DNA from: Psychrobacillus sp. OK028
GTDB lineage: Bacteria > Bacillota > Bacilli > Bacillales_A > Planococcaceae
DNA length: 64,000 nt
Assembly: GCF_900103605.1 (NCBI RefSeq)
Contig: NZ_FNHY01000011.1
Span: 21,834-85,833, forward strand
Reading direction: 5' to 3'
The notes under the pieces are model-generated. The model searched no databases and was not told where the DNA came from. It saw nothing but the letters and a program-made list of their open reading frames with translations. Below are positions 25,685 through 34,832 of the stretch, piece after piece (positions within the stretch are counted from its first letter, which is position 1; the number at the start of each line of letters is the position of its first letter). Both the position numbers and the translations under genes were made by a program.

Positions 25685-26209
25685 TTAAGCTGTAAGTGCT
25701 GTATCAAAACTAGTACGTTTGATCAATTTTCCGATAATAGGATAGATGATGAAGAATGCTATTGCATTTATGGCAATGGCTGGAAGTACTACTATCACGA
25801 ATAATTCCTGGAAAATGGCACCTGCACCGAATACAAAAATAGCAGTAGATAGGAAGACTGTACCTGATACTAATGTCCCTACTGCTGTAAGTACTACTCC
25901 AACTGCAACTTTATTAGCTAATTTATTCAGCAATAAGACAAGTCCTAGAAAAACAAATGCTGTTACTGCTTTATCAATGATATTTGGAACGAATCCTCCT
26001 GGAAAAGTAGAAAACAGTCCAGAAATAACTCCTGTTGAAATGCCAAGTAAGAAAGTACTTTTAACATTCGGGAACAACAGAATTCCTATGAACATCATTG
26101 TCAGCATAAAATCTGGTTTCATCCCACCATTAATCCCGGGGATAATAATGTATAGTACTGCTCCGACCCCTACTAATAAGGCCATCAAAACTAAATTCTT
26201 CGTATTCAT
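25685..26209 (-). CDS. trpP: Tryptophan transporter TrpP
   Basis: A 174-residue membrane protein with about five to six hydrophobic helices, closely similar to B. subtilis TrpP (YhaG, about 172; MKPDFMLTMMF motif region). It imports tryptophan, probably as the substrate-binding subunit of an ECF-like or secondary system. The ATG at 26209 follows a GAGGAGAG ribosome site; the longer frame adds a non-conserved 39-residue extension. That ribosome site is embedded in a run of GAG/TAG/AAG triplets, so translation is probably repressed by TRAP when tryptophan is plentiful. Confidence 0.9.
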   Translation of the reverse strand: MNTKNLVLMALLVGVGAVLYIIIPGINGGMKPDFMLTMMFIGILLFPNVKSTFLLGISTGVISGLFSTFPGGFVPNIIDKAVTAFVFLGLVLLLNKLANKVAVGVVLTAVGTLVSGTVFLSTAIFVFGAGAIFQELFVIVVLPAIAINAIAFFIIYPIIGKLIKRTSFDTALTA

Positions 26210-26212
26210 TTT

Positions 26213-26240
26213 CTCATCTCTCCTCAACTTTTCTAAGCTC
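26213..26240 (-). promoter_or_regulatory. TRAP-binding triplet repeats over the trpP ribosome site
   Basis: On the minus strand six triplets, GAG, TAG, AAG, GAG, GAG, GAG, are each separated by exactly two bases. The last one ends 3 bases before the ATG, so the run covers the ribosome site. More triplets (GAG near 26269, TAG and AAG near 26254-26259) lie upstream. This is the arrangement TRAP (MtrB) binds in B. subtilis trpP. Confidence 0.8.
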
Positions 26241-26329
26241 TGTTTGTTGTTTTCTTCTAACGTATCCTCGTGATCGTTAGCAAGAATCTTATCTATGATT
26301 GTACGTGCTCTGAGTATCAAAAGCAAGAA

Positions 26330-26758
26330 TTACTTCTTCAATTTTTCATATAATTCCCCGGCTAAATTTTGAATGACCTCAGGAGTAAAGGTTTTCTCTT
26401 TAGTCATCCAAGTTGCGCGGAAGCCGTCTGTTTGGTCATAGCGAGGGATGAAGTGTAAATGGAAATGGAACACACTTTGCCCAGCTGGAGCACCATTATT
26501 ATTTAACAGGTTCATGCCCACAGGACCAAAGCTTTCTTTTAAGGCACTTGCAATTTTTGGGACAACTTTAAACAAGTTACTAGCTTCCTCTTCAGACAAA
26601 TCGTAAACATTCTCTTTGTGATTTTTTGGAATAACTAGCGTGTGACCTTTTGTTAGAGGCATAATATCCATAAAAGCGTACACATGCTCGTCCTGGTAGA
26701 TTTTCGCACTTGGGATAGAACCATCAATTATTTTACAAAAAATACATTCACTCATCAT
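26330..26758 (-). CDS. hit: HIT-family hydrolase Hit
   Basis: A 142-residue histidine-triad protein (motif HFHLHF near 98-103, after the N-terminal CxxC pair CIFCKII). The family hydrolyses or transfers nucleotide phosphoramidates and adenylates. It is the counterpart of B. subtilis Hit, which is also next to the ecs operon and divergent from it. Two adjacent ATGs (26758 and 26755) follow GGAGGG; the second has better spacing. Confidence 0.9.
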   Translation of the reverse strand: MMSECIFCKIIDGSIPSAKIYQDEHVYAFMDIMPLTKGHTLVIPKNHKENVYDLSEEEASNLFKVVPKIASALKESFGPVGMNLLNNNGAPAGQSVFHFHLHFIPRYDQTDGFRATWMTKEKTFTPEVIQNLAGELYEKLKK

Positions 26759-26877
26759 ACACCCTCCAAATTCATCGTTATGAAAAGTTTAACATATAAT
26801 AGGACAGGCTGTGGGAAGATAGAGGATTTTTTGAAATTATTTTGGTAAACTTATTAACAAGAAGTGAGGTGCGTAAG

Positions 26878-27627
26878 ATGACTGTGTTAGAAGTCAAAGA
26901 CGTGACGGGCGGATATACTAGAAAGCCTGTTTTGCATGATTTAAACTTTTCGATTGAAAAGGGAGAACTAGTAGGGTTAATCGGGTTGAATGGTGCTGGT
27001 AAAAGTACTACCATCAAGCATATTATAGGGACAATGAACGCTTTAAAGGGTGAAATCCTACTGAATGGTAAAACGTTGAAAGAAGATCCAGCGCAATATC
27101 GTACATCATTTTCATATATACCTGAAACTCCAGTGCTATATGATGAATTAACATTAAAGGAACATCTGCAGCTAACAGCTATGGCCTACAATCTAGATGA
27201 ATCTGTTTTTGAAGCGAGAAAAGAGGCTCTTCTAAAAGAATTTCGTATGGAAAAAAGGTTAAATTGGTTTCCGGCTCATTTTTCTAAAGGTATGAGACAA
27301 AAGGTTATGATTATGTGTGCGTTTCTAGTGAATCCAGCATTATTCATTATCGATGAACCGTTTGTTGGACTTGATCCTTTAGGAATTCAATCATTACTCG
27401 ATCAGATGAAATCAAGAAAAGATGAGGGAGCATCTGTATTAATGTCGACTCATATATTGACTACTGCAGAAAAATACTGCGATCGAATATTGTTATTGCA
27501 TAATGGGAAAATTCGTGCTCAGGGGACAATGGATGATCTACGGGCAGCATTTCAAATGCCTCATGCTACGTTGGATGATCTTTACATCGAAATGACAAAG
27601 GAACAGCAAAATGAACAATTTGCGTGA
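26878..27627 (+). CDS. ecsA: ABC transporter ATPase EcsA
   Basis: A 249-residue ABC ATPase: Walker A GLNGAGKST (about 37-45), signature-like FSKGMRQK, Walker B LFIIDEPFVGLD. It matches B. subtilis EcsA (247), which with EcsB is needed for regulated proteolysis by RasP, secretion and competence, and has been linked to export of peptide pheromones. The ATG at 26878 follows GTGAGGTG. It overlaps ecsB by 17 bases and is divergent from hit. Confidence 0.93.
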   Translation: MTVLEVKDVTGGYTRKPVLHDLNFSIEKGELVGLIGLNGAGKSTTIKHIIGTMNALKGEILLNGKTLKEDPAQYRTSFSYIPETPVLYDELTLKEHLQLTAMAYNLDESVFEARKEALLKEFRMEKRLNWFPAHFSKGMRQKVMIMCAFLVNPALFIIDEPFVGLDPLGIQSLLDQMKSRKDEGASVLMSTHILTTAEKYCDRILLLHNGKIRAQGTMDDLRAAFQMPHATLDDLYIEMTKEQQNEQFA

Positions 27628-28828
27628 AGTATGGAGTAAACGATTTTTATTTTATATAAATGAATTGCAAAAATACTTGAAGTATATTATTTCAGGGCAT
27701 ATTGCAATTGTTATTGTTTTCGTAATAGGTGCTGCAGGTTACACGTATAGTGAATGGCTAAATACAGCTCCAAAGGATTTCCCTGCCTTTTTAGTTGTGG
27801 CATTCATTGTGAGTATTTTAATAGCACTGAGTACGCCAGTAACGTTAATGAAAAAAGCGGATAGTGTTTACTTTCTTCCTTTAGAAACAAAACTAGGTGA
27901 ATATTTAAAGCTTGCCCTATCTTGGACATTCTTTTCATCCGTTATTGTACCGTTGGCAGCGCTAGTTGTATCGATTCCATTATTAACAAGAATAGCAGGA
28001 TCCACATCTCAGGAAATCTTGTATTTCTTCGTGGCAATTCTTATATGGAAATATTGGAGTATACAAACGGAGTTCCAATATCGGTGGGCATCTAATGGTA
28101 AAAATGTTTGGATAGATTATTTCATGCGAATGATTTTATTGTTTGCAGGTTTATATTTCTTACTCAGTACAAACTATTTGTTTTTACTTGCAGTCGTTAT
28201 TATTCAAGTGCTGTATTTAATAGCTTGGAAGAAGAAAAAAGCAGAAGTACCATTTCCATTTGATCATTTCATCGAAGTGGAGCAGGCACGCATGATGCGT
28301 TTTTATCGATTTGCAAATTATTTTACAGATGTTCCGCATATCCAAGGTATGACGAAGCGAAGAAAATGGCTTGATATTCTGTACAAACTTGCACCTTATG
28401 AACAAAAAAATACACAATTCTATTTAGTATTGCGTACGTTTGTCCGGACAAATGATTATTTTTATTTGTGGGTTCGTCTTACCGCACTCGCTGTTATTGG
28501 AGCTGTTTTCATACCGTTTCCAATCGTTGCGATTATTTTTACTAGTGCACTTGCGTTTGCAACAGTAATACAGCTGCGGCAATCCTTATCTTCTGGCGAG
28601 GAATTTCGAATGGATTTGCTGTTTCCTATTAACGAAGGAACGCGAAAAAAAGCGGTTGATAAATTGATCAGAGTGATCCAACTAATACAGGCAGTCTTTG
28701 TATTAATCGTAATTTTAGTACAAGCAGGGTTCATAATGGAGTTAATGCTTATACCAATTGTGATGATAATTGTTTCTGAAGTAACACTAAGGATTAGTAA
28801 AATATATGAAAAGCCGGCCAGTCCTTGA
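27611..28828 (+). CDS. ecsB: ABC transporter permease EcsB
   Basis: A 405-residue membrane protein with about six to eight hydrophobic segments in two clusters (about 20-185 and 285-395) around a basic cytoplasmic loop. Length and position match B. subtilis EcsB (408). The start overlaps the end of ecsA, so the two are translationally coupled. ecsC, third gene of the operon in B. subtilis, is not present; a fragment of a dispersed repeat follows instead. Confidence 0.92.
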   Translation: MNNLREVWSKRFLFYINELQKYLKYIISGHIAIVIVFVIGAAGYTYSEWLNTAPKDFPAFLVVAFIVSILIALSTPVTLMKKADSVYFLPLETKLGEYLKLALSWTFFSSVIVPLAALVVSIPLLTRIAGSTSQEILYFFVAILIWKYWSIQTEFQYRWASNGKNVWIDYFMRMILLFAGLYFLLSTNYLFLLAVVIIQVLYLIAWKKKKAEVPFPFDHFIEVEQARMMRFYRFANYFTDVPHIQGMTKRRKWLDILYKLAPYEQKNTQFYLVLRTFVRTNDYFYLWVRLTALAVIGAVFIPFPIVAIIFTSALAFATVIQLRQSLSSGEEFRMDLLFPINEGTRKKAVDKLIRVIQLIQAVFVLIVILVQAGFIMELMLIPIVMIIVSEVTLRISKIYEKPASP

Positions 28829-28847
28829 AGAACGAAAAACTAGATAT

Positions 28848-28905
28848 GCCGTTGATTGTAGCTCCGGTCGGACGCTTTCCGTGGGCACGGAAATCCTAGG
28901 ATTAT
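28848..28905 (-). repeat. Inverted fragment of the GC-rich dispersed repeat
   Basis: The reverse complement contains CCCACGGAAAGCGTCCG and later CAACGGCATATCTAGT. These match the terminal part of the copy at 22080-22140, including CCACGGAAAGCG-like and GGCATATCTA blocks. It lies right after ecsB. Confidence 0.7.
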
Positions 28906-28961
28906 TTATTCTTACAAATTCCTTATTTCCAGTGTTGACGAGTTATTTTTATATATAGAAA

Positions 28962-28996
28962 AGAAGAGGGAGCTTTAAAAAGCTTCCTCTTCTTCT
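28962..28996 (-). terminator. Terminator overlapping the end of hmoB
   Basis: On the minus strand GAAGAGGAAGCTT pairs with AAGCTCCCTCTTC (one mismatch) and a T-rich tail follows. The 5' arm lies in the last codons of hmoB, where it encodes the acidic tail. Confidence 0.65.
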
Positions 28997-29469
28997 TTGG
29001 ATTGATAAGTAGCGATATATGGTGCACTTGTGAAAAGATTTTGTCTATCAGCGACCATTGAAAAATCCAGGTTGACTGATTTTTCCCAGACTTCGTAGCT
29101 ACTTGGACCAGACCATTCCGATAAAATAATATATGTATCGGATTTAATAGGTTTTAACACGCGAAGTGCGATAAACCCAGGCTCTATTTGCGCTGTAGAA
29201 CCAAGGTTCGTATATTTGTGCTCGAAAATAGATTTTCCTTCATCTGTAATGGGTATATGTTGCAAAACGAAGTAACCTTTATGTGAAAAATGTCCTACTG
29301 ATTCCAGGATTTCATATTTTCTTGGAACTTGGAAAACTGTCTTATTGGAAGACTCTTGGATAAGAACTGAATTTCCAGTTCCGTGTAATAGAAAGAGCTG
29401 TTCGTTCGGGTATTTCTTCTTTATGGATTGCATAAATTCCGGTGTTCCGGATGTCATATATAAATACAT
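28975..29469 (-). CDS. hmoB: Heme-degrading monooxygenase HmoB (YhgC)
   Basis: A 164-residue protein with a C-terminal ABM/IsdG-like ferredoxin-fold domain (about 65-155; PGFIALRVLKPI and YIILSEWSGPSSYEVW). It matches B. subtilis HmoB (YhgC, 166), which opens heme to release iron. The neighbouring hemE and hemH fit a heme-balance role. It ends in an acidic EEEEAF tail encoded by the terminator stem. It is divergent from hemE with about 200 bases between. Confidence 0.88.
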   Translation of the reverse strand: MYLYMTSGTPEFMQSIKKKYPNEQLFLLHGTGNSVLIQESSNKTVFQVPRKYEILESVGHFSHKGYFVLQHIPITDEGKSIFEHKYTNLGSTAQIEPGFIALRVLKPIKSDTYIILSEWSGPSSYEVWEKSVNLDFSMVADRQNLFTSAPYIATYQSKEEEEAF

Positions 29470-29671
29470 GGAATATATCTCCCTTCTTACTTATTTATTA
29501 TATCTTTCCCATAATCTAATCTTTAAAAACATAATACACAAGTATCATATAGTAATCCGAACAATTTTATGACAAATACCCTATTTTGCTATACTTTAGA
29601 AAAAAGAACGTCTATAGTGGTAACGTATAGTAAAAACAGTACGTTTATATAATGAGAGGCAGGTACCTTTA

Positions 29672-30724
29672 ATGACTAAATTTAACGATACCCTTCTTCG
29701 CGCAGCACGTGGAGAGCAAGTAGAACACACACCGGTTTGGTTTATGAGGCAAGCTGGAAGATCACAACCCGAATACAGAAAAATAAAAGAAAAGTATTCC
29801 TTGGAACAAATTACACATGAACCTGAATTATGTGCTTACGTTACACGTTTACCAGTAGAAAACTATAATGTCGATGCAGCCATCCTTTATAAGGATATTG
29901 TTACACCGCTCGTTGGTATTGGCGTAGATGTGAAGATCAAGTCAGGAGTTGGACCTATTATCTCCAATCCAATTCGTACTGTACAAGATGTGGCTAATTT
30001 AGGCGAATTATCACCTGAAGACGATGTACCATTCGTTTTAGAGACAATAAAATTATTAACGACAGAGCAGCTAAATGTTCCACTAATCGGATTTGCAGGG
30101 GCTCCATTTACACTAGCAAGTTATATGATTGAAGGCGGACCTTCTAAAAGCTATAACAAAACGAAAGCATTTATGGTTTCCGAACCACAAGCGTGGTTTG
30201 CATTAATGGACAAGCTTGCGGATATGATTATTGTATATATCAAAGCACAGGTTAAAGCGGGTGCTAAGGCAATTCAAATTTTTGATTCGTGGGTTGGCGC
30301 ATTGAATGTAGCGGATTACCGTATTTTCATCAAACCGGTGATGACACGTATTTTCACGGAGCTTCGTGAAACAGGCGTGCCGCTTATCACATTCGGTGTT
30401 GGCGCAAGTCACTTAGCAATGGAATGGCATGACCTTCCTGTGGATGTAGTTGGAATTGACTGGCGTTTATCTATAGAAGAAGCTCGTGCAAAAGGATTAA
30501 CAAAGCCATTAATGGGGAATTTAGATCCTTCATACTTAATTGGCGGCTGGGAAGAGATTGAAAAACGCGCGAAAATTATTGTAGAGCAAGGTGTGGCACA
30601 GCCAGGACATATTTTCAATCTTGGACATGGAGTGTTCCCAGAAGTAGATCCAGATACTTTAAAACGTTTAACTTCTTTTGTGCATGATTATAGTAAAGAA
30701 CTTATCGCAGCAAAATCAAACTAA
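29672..30724 (+). CDS. hemE: Uroporphyrinogen decarboxylase HemE
   Basis: A 350-residue enzyme converting uroporphyrinogen III to coproporphyrinogen III in the cytoplasm. The substrate-binding motif [14 protein letters not shown] is at about 23-36, with the second family motif [17 protein letters not shown] near 140. Length is typical. It is followed 18 bases later by hemH. The upstream gap has two -10-like elements (TATACT near 29596, TATAAT near 29648); which is used is unclear. Confidence 0.95.
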   Translation: MTKFNDTLLRAARGEQVEHTPVWFMRQAGRSQPEYRKIKEKYSLEQITHEPELCAYVTRLPVENYNVDAAILYKDIVTPLVGIGVDVKIKSGVGPIISNPIRTVQDVANLGELSPEDDVPFVLETIKLLTTEQLNVPLIGFAGAPFTLASYMIEGGPSKSYNKTKAFMVSEPQAWFALMDKLADMIIVYIKAQVKAGAKAIQIFDSWVGALNVADYRIFIKPVMTRIFTELRETGVPLITFGVGASHLAMEWHDLPVDVVGIDWRLSIEEARAKGLTKPLMGNLDPSYLIGGWEEIEKRAKIIVEQGVAQPGHIFNLGHGVFPEVDPDTLKRLTSFVHDYSKELIAAKSN

Positions 30725-30742
30725 ATTTTTGAGGTGAATATG

Positions 30743-31669
30743 ATGAAAAAGACAATGGGTTTATTAGTAATGGCTTATGGAACTCCATATTCAGAGGCAG
30801 ATATTGAACGATATTATACACATATCAGACGTGGTCGTAAGCCAAGTGATGAGCAACTTGCTGATCTAACTGGACGTTACGAAGCAATCGGTGGGATTTC
30901 TCCACTAGCTAAAATAACGGAAAGCCAAGCAAAAGGATTATGTAATCGTTTAAATGAATTGCAAGATGAAATTGAATTTAAACTATATATTGGATTGAAG
31001 CATATTGAGCCTTTCTTAGAGGACGCGGTTGCAGAAATGCATAAAGACGGCATTACGGAAGCAGTATCAATGGTATTAGCACCTCACTTCTCGACTTTCT
31101 CTATTAAGTCCTATAATGGTCGTATTCAAGAGGAAGCAGAGAAGCTGGGTAACCTGAAAATTACTTCTGTAGAAAGCTGGTATGATGAACCAAAATTCAT
31201 CCAGTATTGGAGCGATAAGGTTGGCGCGGCATTCGCAGAAATGTCAGAAGAGCAGCGTGAAAAAGCATGTTTAATCGTCTCAGCTCACTCTTTACCAGAA
31301 AAAATTAAAGAATTAGGCGATCCATACCCAGATCAATTGCAAGAAACAGCTGACCTAATTGCTGCGGCAGCGGGCGTGAAAAACTACGCAGTAGGCTGGC
31401 AAAGTGCTGGACAAACTCCTGAGCCTTGGATAGGTCCAGATGTACAGGATTTAACTCGTGAATTACACGAACAAAAAGGATACACTACGTTTGTATACAC
31501 TCCAGTTGGATTCGTTGCAGAGCATTTAGAAGTTCTTTATGATAATGATTACGAATGTAAAGTTGTATGTGATGATATCGGTGCAACATATGTGCGCCCA
31601 GAAATGCCAAATGCTCAACCTCAATTTATCGATGCAATGGCTGATGTTGTTTTGAAGCATTTAAGATAA
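30743..31669 (+). CDS. hemH: Ferrochelatase HemH (coproporphyrin-type)
   Basis: A 308-residue enzyme inserting iron into the porphyrin; in Gram-positive bacteria the substrate is coproporphyrin III. The catalytic His lies in SAHSLPEKI (about 182) and the Glu in [12 protein letters not shown] (about 263). Start: two adjacent ATGs follow GAGGTG; the second (30743) has better spacing. In B. subtilis hemY follows in the same operon, but here a terminator follows and hemY is not in this window. Confidence 0.93.
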   Translation: MKKTMGLLVMAYGTPYSEADIERYYTHIRRGRKPSDEQLADLTGRYEAIGGISPLAKITESQAKGLCNRLNELQDEIEFKLYIGLKHIEPFLEDAVAEMHKDGITEAVSMVLAPHFSTFSIKSYNGRIQEEAEKLGNLKITSVESWYDEPKFIQYWSDKVGAAFAEMSEEQREKACLIVSAHSLPEKIKELGDPYPDQLQETADLIAAAAGVKNYAVGWQSAGQTPEPWIGPDVQDLTRELHEQKGYTTFVYTPVGFVAEHLEVLYDNDYECKVVCDDIGATYVRPEMPNAQPQFIDAMADVVLKHLR

Positions 31670-31691
31670 TATTATAAGAGTTAGGTTAAAC

Positions 31692-31727
31692 GTCTTAAAC
31701 ATCTTCTTGGTGTTTAGGACATTTTTT
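31692..31727 (+). terminator. Intrinsic terminator after hemEH
   Basis: GTCTTAAACATC pairs with GGTGTTTAGGAC (GU pairs included), followed by ATTTTTT. Confidence 0.8.
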
Positions 31728-31831
31728 ATAATATGAAACTCTTCGCAGTTGAATGGAACCTCAAATATTCAAATCTATTTCAAACTTTTTTCACATGTCC
31801 TCGTTATAATGAAAGAAATGGGGGTGGATAG

Positions 31832-32770
31832 GTGAAAAAGTTATATATGCTATTGTTAATTTGTTTTATTGGTGGTTGTTCAGAGACAGCTTATCCAGCC
31901 ATCCCCACACATACTGATTTTGTTGCTAGCTTAAATTCATTAGGTGGTAGTATTGATTTTATTTCCGATGAGGCTGAAATATTAGAGTCTTGGGAGCTAG
32001 AGGAGGCCTATACTGGATTTGCCTTAGTAAAAGATGACTTACTCCTGCTCTACGGATATACCGTTGAACAGGCCCCTATAATTGAATTGTCAACTGGCAA
32101 ACAGGTAGCTTCCATTGATGTAGGCGAGGGTACTACCTATGCATATGTATATGAAGAAAAAGTTTATATAGCAAATGCACTAAAAAATACCGTATCTGCC
32201 TATAATATAAAAGGAAAAAAACTGCAGGCTAGTTCTACTGGTAATTATCCTATGGCAATGATTTCTGATGGAAAACATATTTTTGTCGTCAACTTTAAGG
32301 ATGAAGTCCTTTCTGTTCTCTCTATGAATTTGGAACAAGTGGATGAGTGGGTGATACCGACTTCTTCTCACGGTCTTTTCATACAAGACAATGAGCTTTG
32401 GCTTGGTGGTCACGGTGCAGGGAGTAGCCCCAATAGCTCTATCAAGAGAATTAATATAGAATCTGGTGAACTTATAGGAGAAATCGAAGCTCCAATAATG
32501 CCAATAAATATGGCTAGAGCATCAAATGGACATATTTTCACCGTAAGTCATGGAAGTAGTACAGTATATGAACTTTCAGAATCTGGAGAAGTGTTAAACT
32601 CACTCAAAGCTGGGGCCAACCCGTTTTGGATTAGCTCCTTTGGGGAAAGTATGGTTCTTGCTGGTTATGATGATCACCAATTATATTTTATACAATCGAA
32701 TGATATTATAAAAAAATTACAGGTCGGAAAAGGCCCGTTCCAATTGGTCGTAAGGGAGGTAGAGCGATGA
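31832..32770 (+). CDS. Lipoprotein with beta-propeller-like repeats
   Basis: A 312-residue protein beginning with a lipoprotein signal (MKKLYMLLLICFIGGCS; Cys16). The rest is a series of beta-rich repeats (KQVASIDVGEG, GKHIFVVN, GKGPFQLVVREV) as in YncE-like seven-bladed propellers, anchored outside the membrane. GTG start behind GGGGGTGG. Its stop overlaps the response-regulator start (ATGA), making it the first gene of a four-gene operon with a two-component system. It could be an accessory sensor for the kinase, which is an inference. Confidence 0.75.
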   Translation: MKKLYMLLLICFIGGCSETAYPAIPTHTDFVASLNSLGGSIDFISDEAEILESWELEEAYTGFALVKDDLLLLYGYTVEQAPIIELSTGKQVASIDVGEGTTYAYVYEEKVYIANALKNTVSAYNIKGKKLQASSTGNYPMAMISDGKHIFVVNFKDEVLSVLSMNLEQVDEWVIPTSSHGLFIQDNELWLGGHGAGSSPNSSIKRINIESGELIGEIEAPIMPINMARASNGHIFTVSHGSSTVYELSESGEVLNSLKAGANPFWISSFGESMVLAGYDDHQLYFIQSNDIIKKLQVGKGPFQLVVREVER

Positions 32771-33441
32771 CTACTATTTTAATCGTAGACGATGAACGAG
32801 AAATGCGTAAGCTAGTCGAACTTCATTTACTACAAGCAGGTCATCAAGTACTCCATGCAGATAACGGCGAGGTCGCTATTGAAGTAGTACATACTTCCAA
32901 AGTGGACTTAATATTGTTAGATGTAATGATGCCAGAAATGAGTGGTTTCGAGGTTTGTGAGAAAATACGAGCATTTTCATCTGTACCTATTATCTTTCTA
33001 ACAGCATTAGATGCTAAGACAGATTTAGTGAAGGGGTTAAAGCTAGGCGGGGATGATTATGTTATTAAACCATTTACAGCTATTGAACTAATGGCACGTA
33101 TTAATGCAATATTTCGTAGAGCTGGTATTTCTACTGTGGATGAACATCATAAAGCAGGAATTATTAAACACAATTCAGTAGGTAGAAAAATTTCAGTTAA
33201 TAATGAAAAAATACAGCTGACGTTAAAGGAGTACGAACTACTTCTTATATTTATGAATCATGAAGGGAAAGCTTTTTCCAGAGAGCAGTTATTGGAACGG
33301 ATTTGGGGGATAGATTATGAAGGTGGAACCCGCACTGTTGATACGCATATTAAGACGCTACGCTTGAAATTAGGAGAACAGGCAGGGAAATATATTGAGA
33401 CAGTATGGGGGATAGGTTATCGATTTGAGGTTGTAGAATGA
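32767..33441 (+). CDS. OmpR/PhoB-type response regulator
   Basis: A 224-residue regulator with a receiver domain (D9/D10 region, phospho-acceptor Asp52, Lys near 101) and a C-terminal winged helix (about 130-222; RTVDTHIKTLRLKLG). The start overlaps the lipoprotein stop and its stop overlaps the kinase start, so all are made from one transcript. Its targets are unknown; autoregulation of this operon is typical for the family. Confidence 0.87.
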   Translation: MTTILIVDDEREMRKLVELHLLQAGHQVLHADNGEVAIEVVHTSKVDLILLDVMMPEMSGFEVCEKIRAFSSVPIIFLTALDAKTDLVKGLKLGGDDYVIKPFTAIELMARINAIFRRAGISTVDEHHKAGIIKHNSVGRKISVNNEKIQLTLKEYELLLIFMNHEGKAFSREQLLERIWGIDYEGGTRTVDTHIKTLRLKLGEQAGKYIETVWGIGYRFEVVE

Positions 33442-34832
33442 AAAAACTATCAGTGAAAATTTGGATGTTACTTCTTTTATTCATTGCTATCACGATTGTA
33501 TTCTTAGTAATATTCACTAATTTTCTTTATGAGGAGCTGTATGTTGAGGATACAGAAACTTCGATGATCGAGATTGCAGTAAATTTACAAGATATGTATA
33601 ATGGTGGACCTGTAACAAATGAATTCATCAAGCGAACTGAAGACTTCAATCGTTTTTCCGATATGGAGGTTTTTGCAGTTCGAAACCCGAAAGAACTTAG
33701 TGCTTGCCTCCCATTTGATATAGACTATGAATCATTGATCGGACCTGAGGAACGTGTTCAACTTATAGCAGGAGAAACAGTTATTAAACGGGGATATGAG
33801 AAGAGATTTAATAGAGAAGTTGTCTCTGTTATTTATCCTTTAGTTGATGAAAATAGGTTGGAAGGAATTATTTATGTATATGTACCTTTAACTAAAATGA
33901 CAGAAATGGCTTCAAAGGATGTAATTTTTTTATTGGCAACAGTATCTCTTCTACTCCTTTTAATGGCGTGGATTAGTTTGAAAACGGTGCAAAAGGTTCT
34001 CGTACCGTTAGACAAACTTAAAGTAGCAGCAAATGAAATGGCAGTAGGGAATTATGAAACGCGAGTTAACATAAAATCCTCCGATGAAATTGGGGAACTT
34101 GCGAAAACCTTTAACCAAATGGCAACCTCTATTCAACAGGAGGATGAGAAAAAAAGAGATTTCTTATCGATTGTCTCCCATGAGTTGCGTACACCGATTA
34201 GTTATATAAAAGGCTATGGCGAAGCATTTGAACAAGGGCTCGTTACAGAAGAAAAGAAAAAAGAGATATATACCCTTATTGTGCAAGAGGCCAATCGAAT
34301 GCAGAAACTGACAAATGATTTGCTCACTTTAGCACGTTCGGAACACCATCAAGAAGTTCACTTGACACCATTAGTATTATCGGAGGTTGTCCGCGAAGTA
34401 TTGCAACTCGTAAAATCATTAGCAGATAAGAAACATATTAAGTTTACGGTTACCATAGACGAGGAAACAATTATAAAAGCGGATGAACAAATGACCAAAC
34501 AAATATTAATAAATATTTTAGAGAATGCTATCCACTACTCGTCTGACTCTTCTACCATTATTATAGGTAATGAACTATCAAAAAAAGAGACAACCATTCA
34601 TATTAAAGATGAGGGATGTGGAATTGCACCTGAGCATCTAGCTCATATAACTGAAAGATTTTATCGGGTAAATAAGGCCAGAAGTCGTTTAGATGGTGGT
34701 ACTGGTCTTGGATTATCTATTGCCTCTCAACTTATTGAATTGCAAAAAGGCAAACTTGATTTCAAAAGTGAGATAAAAAAAGGAACCGTCGCTTATATAA
34801 CATTACCAATTTGGGAGGATTCATTTTTATGA
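33438..34832 (+). CDS. Membrane sensor histidine kinase with HAMP
   Basis: A 464-residue kinase: helix 1 (about 9-30), an extracellular domain of about 130 residues, helix 2 (about 163-182), HAMP (about 183-235), HisKA with phospho-acceptor His248 (SIVSHELRTP) and HATPase (about 350-460; DEGCGIAPE, GTGLGLSI). It is the partner of the regulator just upstream. The extracellular sensor region lies on the same side of the membrane as the two lipoproteins of the operon. The signal is unknown. Confidence 0.87.
   Translation: MKKLSVKIWMLLLLFIAITIVFLVIFTNFLYEELYVEDTETSMIEIAVNLQDMYNGGPVTNEFIKRTEDFNRFSDMEVFAVRNPKELSACLPFDIDYESLIGPEERVQLIAGETVIKRGYEKRFNREVVSVIYPLVDENRLEGIIYVYVPLTKMTEMASKDVIFLLATVSLLLLLMAWISLKTVQKVLVPLDKLKVAANEMAVGNYETRVNIKSSDEIGELAKTFNQMATSIQQEDEKKRDFLSIVSHELRTPISYIKGYGEAFEQGLVTEEKKKEIYTLIVQEANRMQKLTNDLLTLARSEHHQEVHLTPLVLSEVVREVLQLVKSLADKKHIKFTVTIDEETIIKADEQMTKQILINILENAIHYSSDSSTIIIGNELSKKETTIHIKDEGCGIAPEHLAHITERFYRVNKARSRLDGGTGLGLSIASQLIELQKGKLDFKSEIKKGTVAYITLPIWEDSFL

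Noticed and set aside
28829..28974. ecsC downstream of ecsB
   Set aside because: The gap is only 145 bases and contains a repeat fragment, so ecsC is not here.
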